From RGIG464 sp045643185 (lineage in GTDB: Bacteria; Myxococcota_A; Bradymonadia; UBA4248): a DNA stretch of 38,123 nt. The notes beneath the pieces were generated by a model that saw nothing but the letters and a program-made list of their open reading frames with translations, was not told where the DNA came from and searched no databases. Below, piece after piece: positions 15,025-23,254 of the stretch. The number at the start of each line of letters is the position of its first letter. Within the stretch, counting starts at the first letter, position 1. The stretch spans positions 1-38,123 of the forward strand of contig JAZUKH010000137.1 in NCBI GenBank assembly GCA_045643185.1, written 5' to 3'. Both the position numbers and the translations under genes were made by a program.

Positions 15025-17958
15025 TTATTTGAGGCGCATCGGATGCGCGATGCCTTGATCTGACTGGGATTCGCCGGCATTCGGGAAGAGGAGCCAAAGC
15101 AAGTCTTCCTTATGTTCCGCGTCGTTGATCATGAGAAGCTGAGCATTTTCGTTCATGGGCACATCGCTCGCGATGCGTTTAAGCGTGCTCGAATTGGAAC
15201 GTCCCGAAAAGACGTTAGGTTCCGTCGAGATATAGCGTTTGAGCGTCGACTGACGCGTGAGCAACGAATCGGTGAGCACGAGCAACTGCAGATCACCACC
15301 ATGACGCACAAAGAGGGCATCACTGATCTTTTCACTGCGATTTGAGATCAACGAGAAATCGGTGAGCGCGTCATTGGCGAGTGAATGCGTACCACTTCTG
15401 CGTTCCGCAGACGAGAAGAGCGCCAAAACAGCACCCTGACGCTGCAGACCAGCGCGGTAATTGGGGCTGAGCATGACGAGATCGTCGTTTCCGTCGTTAT
15501 TCAGATCAACGTGTTGTTTCACAAACGTGAGACCAGCACGGTGCATCGGCGCCACGACTTTGAGCGGCGCAATTTCCGGACTCGTAATGTTGTAGTTCTT
15601 AACTTCGCGATCGCCGATACTATACACGACATAAACCGTCGAATAGACTTCGAGAAGCGTATTGCGTGTATTTTCAGCGAGAATCGCGAGGTCTTTCTTA
15701 CCATCGAGGTTAAAATCGAGCACCTGCCAATCGGCACCGAAGTTTTCGTCATCAAAACCTTCGAACGTGATCACGTCAGGATCCGTCACGAGATCATATT
15801 TACCTTTTTTGCGTGACAGCACATCTTTAATGACGAAAGCCGAACCGGCGCGCGTCTGATCGATCAAGCGATCAGGGGCACCGATAATCAGGTCGGGTTT
15901 ACCGTCATCATCGAGATCTTCCCAACCGATTTTGGCACCAAACGACGATTCATATTCATCGTTGAGCGTGAACGAGATCGCTTCGGAAGCGAGTGTGCTT
16001 TCGCTCAAATTGAGCGTCAGCGGTTTATTGATGTTACTTGGCAATTCGATCGTAGCCACGACACCGTCAGATTTTTTGAGCGGGAACGTCGGGATCGCGA
16101 TGGTCAACCACGATTTTCCATCGGACGTAGACGAAACGATGGCATCACTGATCGGCGCATTTTCCGGACCAATGATATTGATATTGCAGGAATCCGAAAC
16201 GTAGAGTTTGCCTTCGCGTTCCTTATCGTTCACATCGTTCAGGCAAATGACGCTGCGGCCGCCCAAACCACCCTGTGAGAGCCACAAATAATATTCTTTT
16301 TGATCATACGTGACTTTTCTGACGTTAGGCTCGAGGCCACCACCGCGAGAAGGAGCCACGACCGTACGGAATTTGACCTTGTCGAGGTGCACGTCTGGCG
16401 TCATCTGTTGAGCATCAGGCACGAGGATATACGCGCCAGTGTTGGGACGCCCATCGGGATCAGCCGCGGTGCGAATGATCACGTCATTTTTGCTGTCGCC
16501 ATTAAAGTCGCCGAACGCCGCGCCAAAACCGAGCAACATATCCTGATCGCCGCTGACCTGAATGTCCGCGCGCATCTGATTCTGTACAGATTCCACGAAG
16601 TGCGGACCGCCCAAGTAGACGCTGAGCGAACCAGCCGCCGTCGCGCCCATGGCATTCGCATACGGCGCCGAAACGACGATGTCGGGACGATTATCGCGGT
16701 TCGCGTCCTGCGCTTCCACTTTGAAGCCAAACTGACCGCTTTGACCGTCAATGCGAAGATCTTCGGGCTGCATGACCGGCTGATTCTGCGTCGGCCATTT
16801 GGATGCGTCGAGAATAAAGACCGCACCTTCACGATCCGGTCCTTTGATGAGGCGATTCGGCGCGCCCACAGCGAGGTCCGTGCGGCCATCGCCCGTAAAA
16901 TCGCCAGAAGCCAGACTATAGCCAAACAGAGCCCCCGTCTGGGAACCCGAGATCTTGAAACCCCAATCGGGTTTATTTTCGCCAAGATTGAGCGTCGTCC
17001 CGGAATATTTGAACGGATTATTGACGATCGTAACAGACCCGGTGGCTTTTTGACCATCGATCGTGTCGAGCGGCATACCGAGCGCGATGTCCATCAACCC
17101 GTCATCGTTAAAATCGCCCGCTGCGCACGTGTAAAGCGCGTTCACGCCTTTGCCCACGGCACGCGAAAACGTCGTTTTGCCATAAAGATTGGACGTAATG
17201 CTGTGATAACGGCTATCCCAATGACTACGCATCGTCAAAAGCACGACATTGGTCGTTGTCGACGTCGTGTTGGACGCTTTGTTGGCCGTCACGTAAGACA
17301 CAGCGAGGTCGTCGATATCATCGGTATTGAAATCGCCGATACACATTTGAATACCGAAATTCGCATCGTTGTCACCGCCGCCAAAATAGACGTCGCTGAT
17401 GCGTTCATCAATGATCTGGTAGTGCCCGCGATTGAGCTTTTTGCCGCCATAGATCACGTAAACGCGTCCCGTCGCCCCGGGCTCGGCCACCGCAATGTCT
17501 TTCACGCCATCGCCGTTAAAATCGCCCGCCACAAGATTCATGCCGAGCTGCCCATTGGTCGTCACGCCATCAAAACGATAGTCGAACGAACGCCACAACG
17601 TCATGTCGATGCGTCCCGCGAGTTCGTCTTCTTTTTTGCCCAACAGCACGAACACCGCACCGGCATTCGGCACGCCCTGCATGCTCATTCCCGGCGCCCC
17701 GAACGCAATGTCGTCGATGCCATCGCCATTGAAATCGAATGTCACCGGGTCCATCAGGCGCACGCCCGATTCATGGCTCACGCCACCCACGACCTTATTG
17801 CTGTCGAGCTCGATCGCATCCGTCGACGTCAACATCGCATACAACGGCGACTTCTTTTTAGGCGCATCCTGAGCCGACGCCCACGACGCCGAAAATAACA
17901 CCGTCAGCATCAACGATGCCGTCAAAATGCCCTTTCGTTTTGTTGTGCTCTTTTTCAT
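15025..17958 (-). CDS. Secreted FG-GAP/VCBS repeat protein (integrin-alpha-like beta-propeller)
   Basis: A 977-residue exported protein. The signal peptide MKKSTTKRKGILTASLMLTVLFSASWASA is cleaved before QDAPKKK. About ten FG-GAP calcium loops of the DxNxDGxxD(I/L)xxGAP type follow, for example DFNGDGIDDIAFGAPG, DFNGDGVKDIAVAEPG, DFNDDGLMDIALGMP, DFTGDGRTDLAVGAPN, DLDDDGKPDLIIGAPD, DFNLDGKKDLAILAEN and DLNNDGNDDLVMLSP. Ten or more blades mean at least one full seven-bladed propeller plus more. A less regular stretch without FG-GAP loops lies at about 525-640. Such proteins are usually surface or periplasmic adhesins or scaffolds; no catalytic motif is visible and there is no C-terminal anchor. 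Upstream of it on the minus strand is a palindromic repeat copy. Confidence 0.88.
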   Translation of the reverse strand: MKKSTTKRKGILTASLMLTVLFSASWASAQDAPKKKSPLYAMLTSTDAIELDSNKVVGGVSHESGVRLMDPVTFDFNGDGIDDIAFGAPGMSMQGVPNAGAVFVLLGKKEDELAGRIDMTLWRSFDYRFDGVTTNGQLGMNLVAGDFNGDGVKDIAVAEPGATGRVYVIYGGKKLNRGHYQIIDERISDVYFGGGDNDANFGIQMCIGDFNTDDIDDLAVSYVTANKASNTTSTTTNVVLLTMRSHWDSRYHSITSNLYGKTTFSRAVGKGVNALYTCAAGDFNDDGLMDIALGMPLDTIDGQKATGSVTIVNNPFKYSGTTLNLGENKPDWGFKISGSQTGALFGYSLASGDFTGDGRTDLAVGAPNRLIKGPDREGAVFILDASKWPTQNQPVMQPEDLRIDGQSGQFGFKVEAQDANRDNRPDIVVSAPYANAMGATAAGSLSVYLGGPHFVESVQNQMRADIQVSGDQDMLLGFGAAFGDFNGDSKNDVIIRTAADPDGRPNTGAYILVPDAQQMTPDVHLDKVKFRTVVAPSRGGGLEPNVRKVTYDQKEYYLWLSQGGLGGRSVICLNDVNDKEREGKLYVSDSCNINIIGPENAPISDAIVSSTSDGKSWLTIAIPTFPLKKSDGVVATIELPSNINKPLTLNLSESTLASEAISFTLNDEYESSFGAKIGWEDLDDDGKPDLIIGAPDRLIDQTRAGSAFVIKDVLSRKKGKYDLVTDPDVITFEGFDDENFGADWQVLDFNLDGKKDLAILAENTRNTLLEVYSTVYVVYSIGDREVKNYNITSPEIAPLKVVAPMHRAGLTFVKQHVDLNNDGNDDLVMLSPNYRAGLQRQGAVLALFSSAERRSGTHSLANDALTDFSLISNRSEKISDALFVRHGGDLQLLVLTDSLLTRQSTLKRYISTEPNVFSGRSNSSTLKRIASDVPMNENAQLLMINDAEHKEDLLWLLFPNAGESQSDQGIAHPMRLK

Positions 17959-18006
17959 ACGAACTTCTGCTTATTTCGAAGGAATTATCTGGATATCTTT
18001 TTGAGG

Positions 18007-18084
18007 TGGGGGATGTCTCCCCCTACGTCGCTATTGGGCGCCCAAGGCCGCCCAATACGCGCCTACCCCCTCGCCTGGCAGGGC
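18007..18084 (-). repeat. Dispersed palindromic repeat, copy 2 (minus orientation)
   Basis: Reverse complement reads GCCCTGCCAGGCGAGGGGGT..GCGTATTGGGCG, a short loop, then CGCCCAATAG.GACGTAGGGGGAGAC. It lies in the 178-base spacer between the FG-GAP gene and the SurA-like gene. Compared with copies 3 and 4 the central arms carry compensating changes (TTGGGCGGCC against GGGCGCCCAA). Confidence 0.85.
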
Positions 18085-18136
18085 CCTCTCCCCAGCCATT
18101 GGGCGTCTCACAAAACGTTTGCCGAACGCAACGGCG

Positions 18137-19651
18137 TTACATGATCTTACCATTGGGTTGAAGCACACCATACGTGTCTTCAAGCACACGAATGTTGAAC
18201 GTCGTCAGGTTCGGTGCCGAATCATCGAGCCATTTTTGAACGAGTCCATATTTGGGATCCGACGACTTAGCTTCGATCCATTCCTCTTTCTGCGCGGCAA
18301 ATTTTTCGTCACTCGGCGTCTCAGACGTACGAACGCGGAAGATCTGGATCTTCCCTTCTTCGACAAGCGGATTGGAGAACTGCATCAACTCACTTTCCGA
18401 CAGCGTCTGAAGCGTATCGCGAACGATCTTGCTGGGGATCTTGTCTTCGTTCCCCATATCCATGAAGCGGGCATTTTCGACAAAGCGGTACAACCCACCG
18501 AGGCCTTTGGTCGCGCTTCGCACGTCCACATTCGGTTGCGTCAAAGCATTGTGCAGCTCCGAAAGCAAACGATCGTCTGGACGCAGATCGATCAACATTT
18601 TTTTCGCAGCTTTCATGCGTTCTTCGTTGTTCGACCAATCCGGAACCGAAGGCGGAATCACGTTTTTGAGGATCATGATCTCGATCGCGTCGTCTTTTTT
18701 AACAATGTCAGAAACGGTACCATTCGGCGAGCGGAAAGCCCAACGCGTGTCTTCCGTGCGCAACAATTTATAGGTATTGAACGCGTCATTCAGAATTTCA
18801 CACCCTTCCAGCTTCTGACAAAGCGCATTCGCCGCATTTTCACCATTTTTGACCGCTTCGACCTTGAGACGATTGGCATCCTGATAAGCCAGACCATCGT
18901 TAAGATCATCGCCATTGAGTTTAAAGCCATAGCGAACGACTTCAGCCTGAGGCGGATTCATGTATTTAAACTTGTTATTAGAGATCTCAACGTTAAATTC
19001 TTTCTCATGGTCTTTCAAAAACTCGCTGACGGCTTCATCCGATACATCGTTTTTGAACGTCAGCCAATCGACACTAAAGCGTCGGAAATCGATCTTGTAC
19101 ATTTCCTTCTGCTTTTCGGGCGACATCATGCCGACAAAATAACGCTGTAAAACCGTGGGACGAATGGCGTTTTCGACGAGCATATTGAGTTCATCCACCG
19201 TCACTTCGAGTTTCGCAGCCAACTGCGATGCCGAATCGACCTTGGCTTTGGCCACAAAATCATTGAGCGCCTTGGTGTGAACTTCGTTCGATGCTTTCAC
19301 ATTGTTCTTTTCAGCATACTGACGCATGAACTTGACCTGGAAGCATCGTTGAGCCTGATCACGTTGAAAACGCGGATTAGCAAGTGCACGTTTCGAGAAA
19401 TGCACGCCCTCAAGCTCATTCTGTTTAAGGCACATTTTGTAATCACCGAGCGTGACTTCCAACTCGTCACTACGAATCACCATTTCGGAGTCTTTACCGA
19501 TCTTAGGCGTCTGTTCCGGATCAGCGTGCAACGACGCATTCGAAGACTTGTGTTCGATATTGTCAGTAGGTGTGCGTTTACAGCCGGCAACCGCCACCAA
19601 ACAGGCGCCAGCCACCAAAAGCTTTGAAGCACAACGAACAAAATTTGTCAT
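18137..19651 (-). CDS. SurA/PpiC-like periplasmic lipoprotein (putative foldase)
   Basis: A 504-residue lipoprotein. The ATG at 19651 has GAGAGG 7 bases upstream and begins MTNFVRCASKLLVAGACLVAVAGC (Cys24); codons upstream of it in the same frame lack these signals. The body is highly charged and helical. It shows a SurA-N-like stretch at about 60-180 (RFQRDQAQRCFQVKFMRQYAEKNNV.., VSDEAVSEFLKDHEKEFNV) and later segments resembling parvulin domains (GGLYRFV...SKIVRDTLQTLSESELMQFSNPLVEEGKIQIFRVRTSE). The parvulin active-site pattern is not clearly complete, so chaperone activity is likelier than isomerase activity. It sits among other envelope genes, which fits outer-membrane biogenesis or folding of a neighbouring secreted protein. 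Family call is moderate. Confidence 0.55.
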   Translation of the reverse strand: MTNFVRCASKLLVAGACLVAVAGCKRTPTDNIEHKSSNASLHADPEQTPKIGKDSEMVIRSDELEVTLGDYKMCLKQNELEGVHFSKRALANPRFQRDQAQRCFQVKFMRQYAEKNNVKASNEVHTKALNDFVAKAKVDSASQLAAKLEVTVDELNMLVENAIRPTVLQRYFVGMMSPEKQKEMYKIDFRRFSVDWLTFKNDVSDEAVSEFLKDHEKEFNVEISNNKFKYMNPPQAEVVRYGFKLNGDDLNDGLAYQDANRLKVEAVKNGENAANALCQKLEGCEILNDAFNTYKLLRTEDTRWAFRSPNGTVSDIVKKDDAIEIMILKNVIPPSVPDWSNNEERMKAAKKMLIDLRPDDRLLSELHNALTQPNVDVRSATKGLGGLYRFVENARFMDMGNEDKIPSKIVRDTLQTLSESELMQFSNPLVEEGKIQIFRVRTSETPSDEKFAAQKEEWIEAKSSDPKYGLVQKWLDDSAPNLTTFNIRVLEDTYGVLQPNGKIM

Positions 19652-19716
19652 ATTTACCTCTCGCAAGACCGCATCGACCAAGGCCAACACGGCTTTATTT
19701 TGATCTTCCCGCTGCA

Positions 19717-19728
19717 TTCCTCGAGGAA
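19717..19728. repeat. 12-bp palindrome TTCCTCGAGGAA
   Basis: A perfect palindrome about 66 bases upstream of the SurA-like gene start, in its probable promoter region; it could be a regulator-binding site. Confidence 0.25.
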
Positions 19729-19873
19729 CCACATTGGGACGATATAGCATAGTCATTTTCAGCATTTTTGCATCCGACTGAACGCAAAAAATACGGGAAA
19801 AATGGTCGGAACGTTCCGCCATTTTTCCCTTTACCAAAACTCTACGCTAATACCAACAAAAGAGGGTTTTAAA

Positions 19874-22828
19874 TTAGTCCTCAATGTCAGGAATTTTGAG
19901 CTCACGCGAGAAGGCGCACAAATTGGATTTGAGCAGCGAAGCGCTACCAGAACAGGAAGGCGGCTCGGGGCAAGCAGCTGAGTTTTTGGAGCATGCGCCT
20001 TCGGCGTCGCACAACAAGCTGAAATAATCGACGTCGTCAGCGATCGCCTGGTATTCTTTTTCGATCTTCGAAATATCAAACGCGGCTTTCTGGCCATAGA
20101 TCGTCCAGAACGACTGGCTCAGATTTTCGGGCATCAACGCCACTTCCTGAATCTTCTGAGCTTTTTGGTGGCAACTCTCACCGGGTGTCGCAATGATCTC
20201 ACGCGCTTTTGTCATGGCGTCATGGGCTTTTTGCAGCGCGACATTCGGCGTGATATCGGGATCAGCTGCGATCTTATAACCAGCTTCTTCATAAACGAGA
20301 CGCATCTGACGATTCTGGCACTGTTTAAAGCAACCGGACTTGGTACATTCATCGAGGCATTCGGTGATGAACGTGTTTTCCTCACCGCGGATCGAAGCGA
20401 GTTCCCACACACTGAGCGGATCGGGATACGTGACCGAAAACAGCTTTTGAGAAGCCAGAACACAGGCGCCGAGCACGACCGTCACGACCAGCAGGCGCAA
20501 AAAGTCGTAGGTGCACGCAGCCAGTTTGTTCTGAGCCAGGTCGAGCTTATTGGCGAGTGTGTAAGACGACTCACCTGTGTACTGAACGGCAAAATTCGGA
20601 CGCGCTGGATCGTAGATCACGATCGGCACGAAGTCGACGCGTTTCCACTGGTGGCGCGACAACTCGTAAGTTTTTCCATCTTCGGCTGTATAAGCGATCG
20701 ACTGGTTAGGTTTGGCGCAATTGAGCCATTCGCCCTCGACAAATTTACCAAACCGCATGAGATAAGCGCGGTTCCAGAAGTTCCACGACAGAATGACCCA
20801 GATCACGGCCATTGCGGGCAACGCCGAAATGATGCACCACGCCAAAAACACGCTCGACGAATCGTCATTGACGAATCGGTAAGTCGTACCAATGCCGACG
20901 AGCGTCCCGACGACGATGCTCAACAGCACTCTGAACCAGGTCTGCGACACAAAACTCGGTGCCAAAAACGACGTGCGATCGCGTTCCGTGATGAATCGGC
21001 GATTCCGCTCGTCGAGTATCTCCATGATGGTCGAAGTGAACGCCGTGTCGGTGCTCGAGCTCGGTCTAAGCTGAGACTTGGCAAACAAACCATTTCGCCA
21101 CAACGTCACGCCGATCATAGCGATAAATGCGAAGATCGAAATGAACCAGGCGAGGACAGGCGCGTGATGATCGGGCGCCGACTTGAGTTCAGGCGTCCAG
21201 GCATTTTGACGAGCCGTGTTGCTGACAAAGTTTTCTTCATTAAACGTGGTTGCCGGCACGACACAATTGTTTTCGGCATCGCAGTAGCCGTACCATTTTT
21301 CCTGCGTCGAAAGCTTTTCAGCAGCGGGCGACGTGGGCATCTGAGCCAATTTCGGATTCTGGATCGATTGTTTTTTGTCATCAAAGACGAACCATTCAGC
21401 GCGGGTCTGTTCATTTGCGAGCACAAACCCGTTCTCGCTGGGCGTCAGGGACGACGGCAAGCCATCGACGACTTTTTGAGCATGAAACAGGGTCGCATCG
21501 GGCACCAGTTTCATCTTGGCGACGTCCAAAATCACGAAGGCGAGTTCTGGATTGACTGAGGTCGGACGATTGAGTTCGAGGATTTGGTAATTTTCGACGC
21601 CCGGAATGGTCGCCACGCGTTCGATGCGAGGCCATTGCCCCCGTCCGCCAATGGCGTCGAACGCCGAAAACGGCAGCGTCGCCACGCGTTCGCCGTTGGC
21701 GGCGTTCCAGCGTACCAAGGCAACATCGCCATTCTCGTGGATCGTCGTCAACACGTTATTTTTGAGCAGAGCGAGTCGACCGGGAGAATGGTAGTCCATA
21801 AGAGCCATGCGTTTCCAGGTCATAGCGGTCGTATCGATGGCCTGAGCTTTGTTATCATCGCCGCCATCCAGAACGAGCGTATTGCCATCCGCGAGGATCA
21901 TGGGCGCGTCTTCGCGCACGCGCCAGTATTTGGCTTCGTAGCGATTTTGGAGTACCGAGCCCATGCGAGCCACGATGCGCACGATATTGAGATCGGACGT
22001 CACGCCCATGGCGCGAGCATCACTGCCACCTATACCGCGCACAGCCGCCGTCGCGTTCAGATGAGCGGTCGTTCGGGAACGCGTGTCAAAGCGGTAATAC
22101 TCAATTTTATTGCTATCGCGGTCAACGACGAGCAAACCGCCCTCGTCGAGGTGACTGTTGGCCTGATCCACGAGTGGTTTATGATATTTCACGAAGACGG
22201 GCGGCTCAAACGCCACGCCCTGACGCGGCCACCAGGTCAACTGAGTCTTACCGATGCTGACGAGTCGGTCTGCCTGCCAAACGAAGGCGTACACTTCGGC
22301 GCGGTCGATCGGGGCAGACATTTTTTCGACCACGCGGTTGTTCTCAACCGACAAAACTTTCAAGTACGTCTGATCAGCGCCGTTTTCGTCCGTGCCATCC
22401 ACCAAAAACGCCGTGAGGCGAATGTCAGGCGATTTAGGCAGTCGTTCTGCGCCCGACCAGTGCTGCGTCCAAGTCACTTTGAACGTTTGACGAGAGACGG
22501 CGTAAACGTTGTCATCATCCGCGTAGAAGATGACATCGCCAATTTCGTCGAGCGTTCGCAAAGTTCCAGGAGCAGAGGCAAAGCTCGGTGCAAACGCGTG
22601 TTTGCCGTTTTCAGATTCAAAGTCCAGGCGGTAGATGCCTTCTTCCTCGTCACGCGTACAAATCGCGCCCGACAGGACGGTGTGACCAGCTTCGTTATGC
22701 CACACGCCTGAACCGGGTTGACACGTGAAATTACCCTCTGCCGACTGTGCCCAGCCCGTCGAGGCACACAGAAGACACATCGCACTCAAACCCAAAGCCA
22801 ATTTGCGAGACGAAATTTTTCGACTCAT
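19874..22828 (-). CDS. Propeller-type exported protein with membrane domain and Cys-rich tail, unknown function
   Basis: A 984-residue protein, not recognised as a known family. The signal peptide MSRKISSRKLALGLSAMCLLCASTGWAQ is preceded by GGCGGGG at good spacing; the frame upstream of 22828 runs into the repeat and is discounted. Residues about 35-530 are repetitive beta-strand segments (DNVYAVSRQTFKVTWTQHW, GDVALVRWNAANGERVATLPF) typical of PQQ/WD-like propellers. Hydrophobic segments occur at about 557-577, 632-650, 659-682 and 776-793. Between the last two is a soluble stretch with VDFVPIVIYDPARPNFAV, reminiscent of DUF3592. The C-terminal 190 residues contain ten or more cysteines (CLDECTKSGCFKQC, CDAEGACSKNSAACPEPPSC), suggesting a disulfide-bonded periplasmic domain. 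Probably an inner-membrane protein with two periplasmic domains. Confidence 0.7.
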   Translation of the reverse strand: MSRKISSRKLALGLSAMCLLCASTGWAQSAEGNFTCQPGSGVWHNEAGHTVLSGAICTRDEEEGIYRLDFESENGKHAFAPSFASAPGTLRTLDEIGDVIFYADDDNVYAVSRQTFKVTWTQHWSGAERLPKSPDIRLTAFLVDGTDENGADQTYLKVLSVENNRVVEKMSAPIDRAEVYAFVWQADRLVSIGKTQLTWWPRQGVAFEPPVFVKYHKPLVDQANSHLDEGGLLVVDRDSNKIEYYRFDTRSRTTAHLNATAAVRGIGGSDARAMGVTSDLNIVRIVARMGSVLQNRYEAKYWRVREDAPMILADGNTLVLDGGDDNKAQAIDTTAMTWKRMALMDYHSPGRLALLKNNVLTTIHENGDVALVRWNAANGERVATLPFSAFDAIGGRGQWPRIERVATIPGVENYQILELNRPTSVNPELAFVILDVAKMKLVPDATLFHAQKVVDGLPSSLTPSENGFVLANEQTRAEWFVFDDKKQSIQNPKLAQMPTSPAAEKLSTQEKWYGYCDAENNCVVPATTFNEENFVSNTARQNAWTPELKSAPDHHAPVLAWFISIFAFIAMIGVTLWRNGLFAKSQLRPSSSTDTAFTSTIMEILDERNRRFITERDRTSFLAPSFVSQTWFRVLLSIVVGTLVGIGTTYRFVNDDSSSVFLAWCIISALPAMAVIWVILSWNFWNRAYLMRFGKFVEGEWLNCAKPNQSIAYTAEDGKTYELSRHQWKRVDFVPIVIYDPARPNFAVQYTGESSYTLANKLDLAQNKLAACTYDFLRLLVVTVVLGACVLASQKLFSVTYPDPLSVWELASIRGEENTFITECLDECTKSGCFKQCQNRQMRLVYEEAGYKIAADPDITPNVALQKAHDAMTKAREIIATPGESCHQKAQKIQEVALMPENLSQSFWTIYGQKAAFDISKIEKEYQAIADDVDYFSLLCDAEGACSKNSAACPEPPSCSGSASLLKSNLCAFSRELKIPDIED

Positions 22829-22875
22829 GAAAATCCCCGCCCTTTTTTCTTCAACGCTGCTCCAACTTGTCTTTG

Positions 22876-22947
22876 GCCCCGCCAGGCGAAGGGGTAGCGG
22901 CGTATTGGCGAAAGCCAATAGCCGCGTAGGGGGAGACTTCCCCCTCC
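22876..22947 (+). repeat. Dispersed palindromic repeat, copy 3
   Basis: The cleanest copy: GCCCCGCCAGGCGAAGGGG, then GCGGCGTATTGGC-GAAA-GCCAATAGCCGC with a GNRA-like tetraloop, then GTAGGGGGAGACTTCCCCC, itself a small hairpin (GGGGGA/TCCCCC). It is located between two divergent genes. Confidence 0.9.
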
Positions 22948-23254
22948 AAATCCAAATTTTTTAACAGAGTTTCCTTTAACTACATCATATTCTCCGCATG
23001 ATCACCGTGCCCTCACGACCTGCTTTTCGCCCTGATCCTGACGGCAACCATTCGCGCTTCACGTTATCAGCAAACGATTTCACGCAAACCTGGTTTTTGT
23101 CACACGAAGATTGTCTATCTATCGCAATTTACGTGTATAACTTTAAACCGCTGTTTAAAAAATTTTCGGACTTCCGAAAACTGAAAACACAACAAGTATT
23201 TTACCTAATATTGCGCTTTGATACGCAAAAAACCGTCAAAAAAAGGCCACAAAA
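22948..23254 (+). promoter_or_regulatory. Upstream region of the sigma-54 activator gene
   Basis: About 300 bases without a gene. A possible sigma-70-type promoter is TTGTCT (23111) with TATAAC (23136), spacing 19. Two inverted repeats follow: TTTAAA-6-TTTAAA (23142-23159) and TTTTCGGA-CT-TCCGAAAA (23163-23180). Both lie just downstream of the possible -10, where a repressor or autoregulator could bind. Confidence 0.35.
23163..23180. promoter_or_regulatory. Operator-like inverted repeat TTTTCGGA-CT-TCCGAAAA
   Basis: A perfect 8-bp inverted repeat with a 2-base spacer, 75 bases before the activator's start codon. The size and symmetry suit a dimeric DNA-binding protein, possibly the Fis-type helix-turn-helix of the downstream gene itself. 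Confidence 0.4.

Noticed and set aside
16300..17898. A 532-codon open frame opposite the FG-GAP gene
   Set aside because: Antisense to a clear repeat protein; rich in Arg, His and Ile with no domain. Shadow of the DxNGDG repeats.
20165..22711. Two long open frames opposite the propeller-membrane protein
   Set aside because: Antisense, Arg/His-rich, and no start signals.
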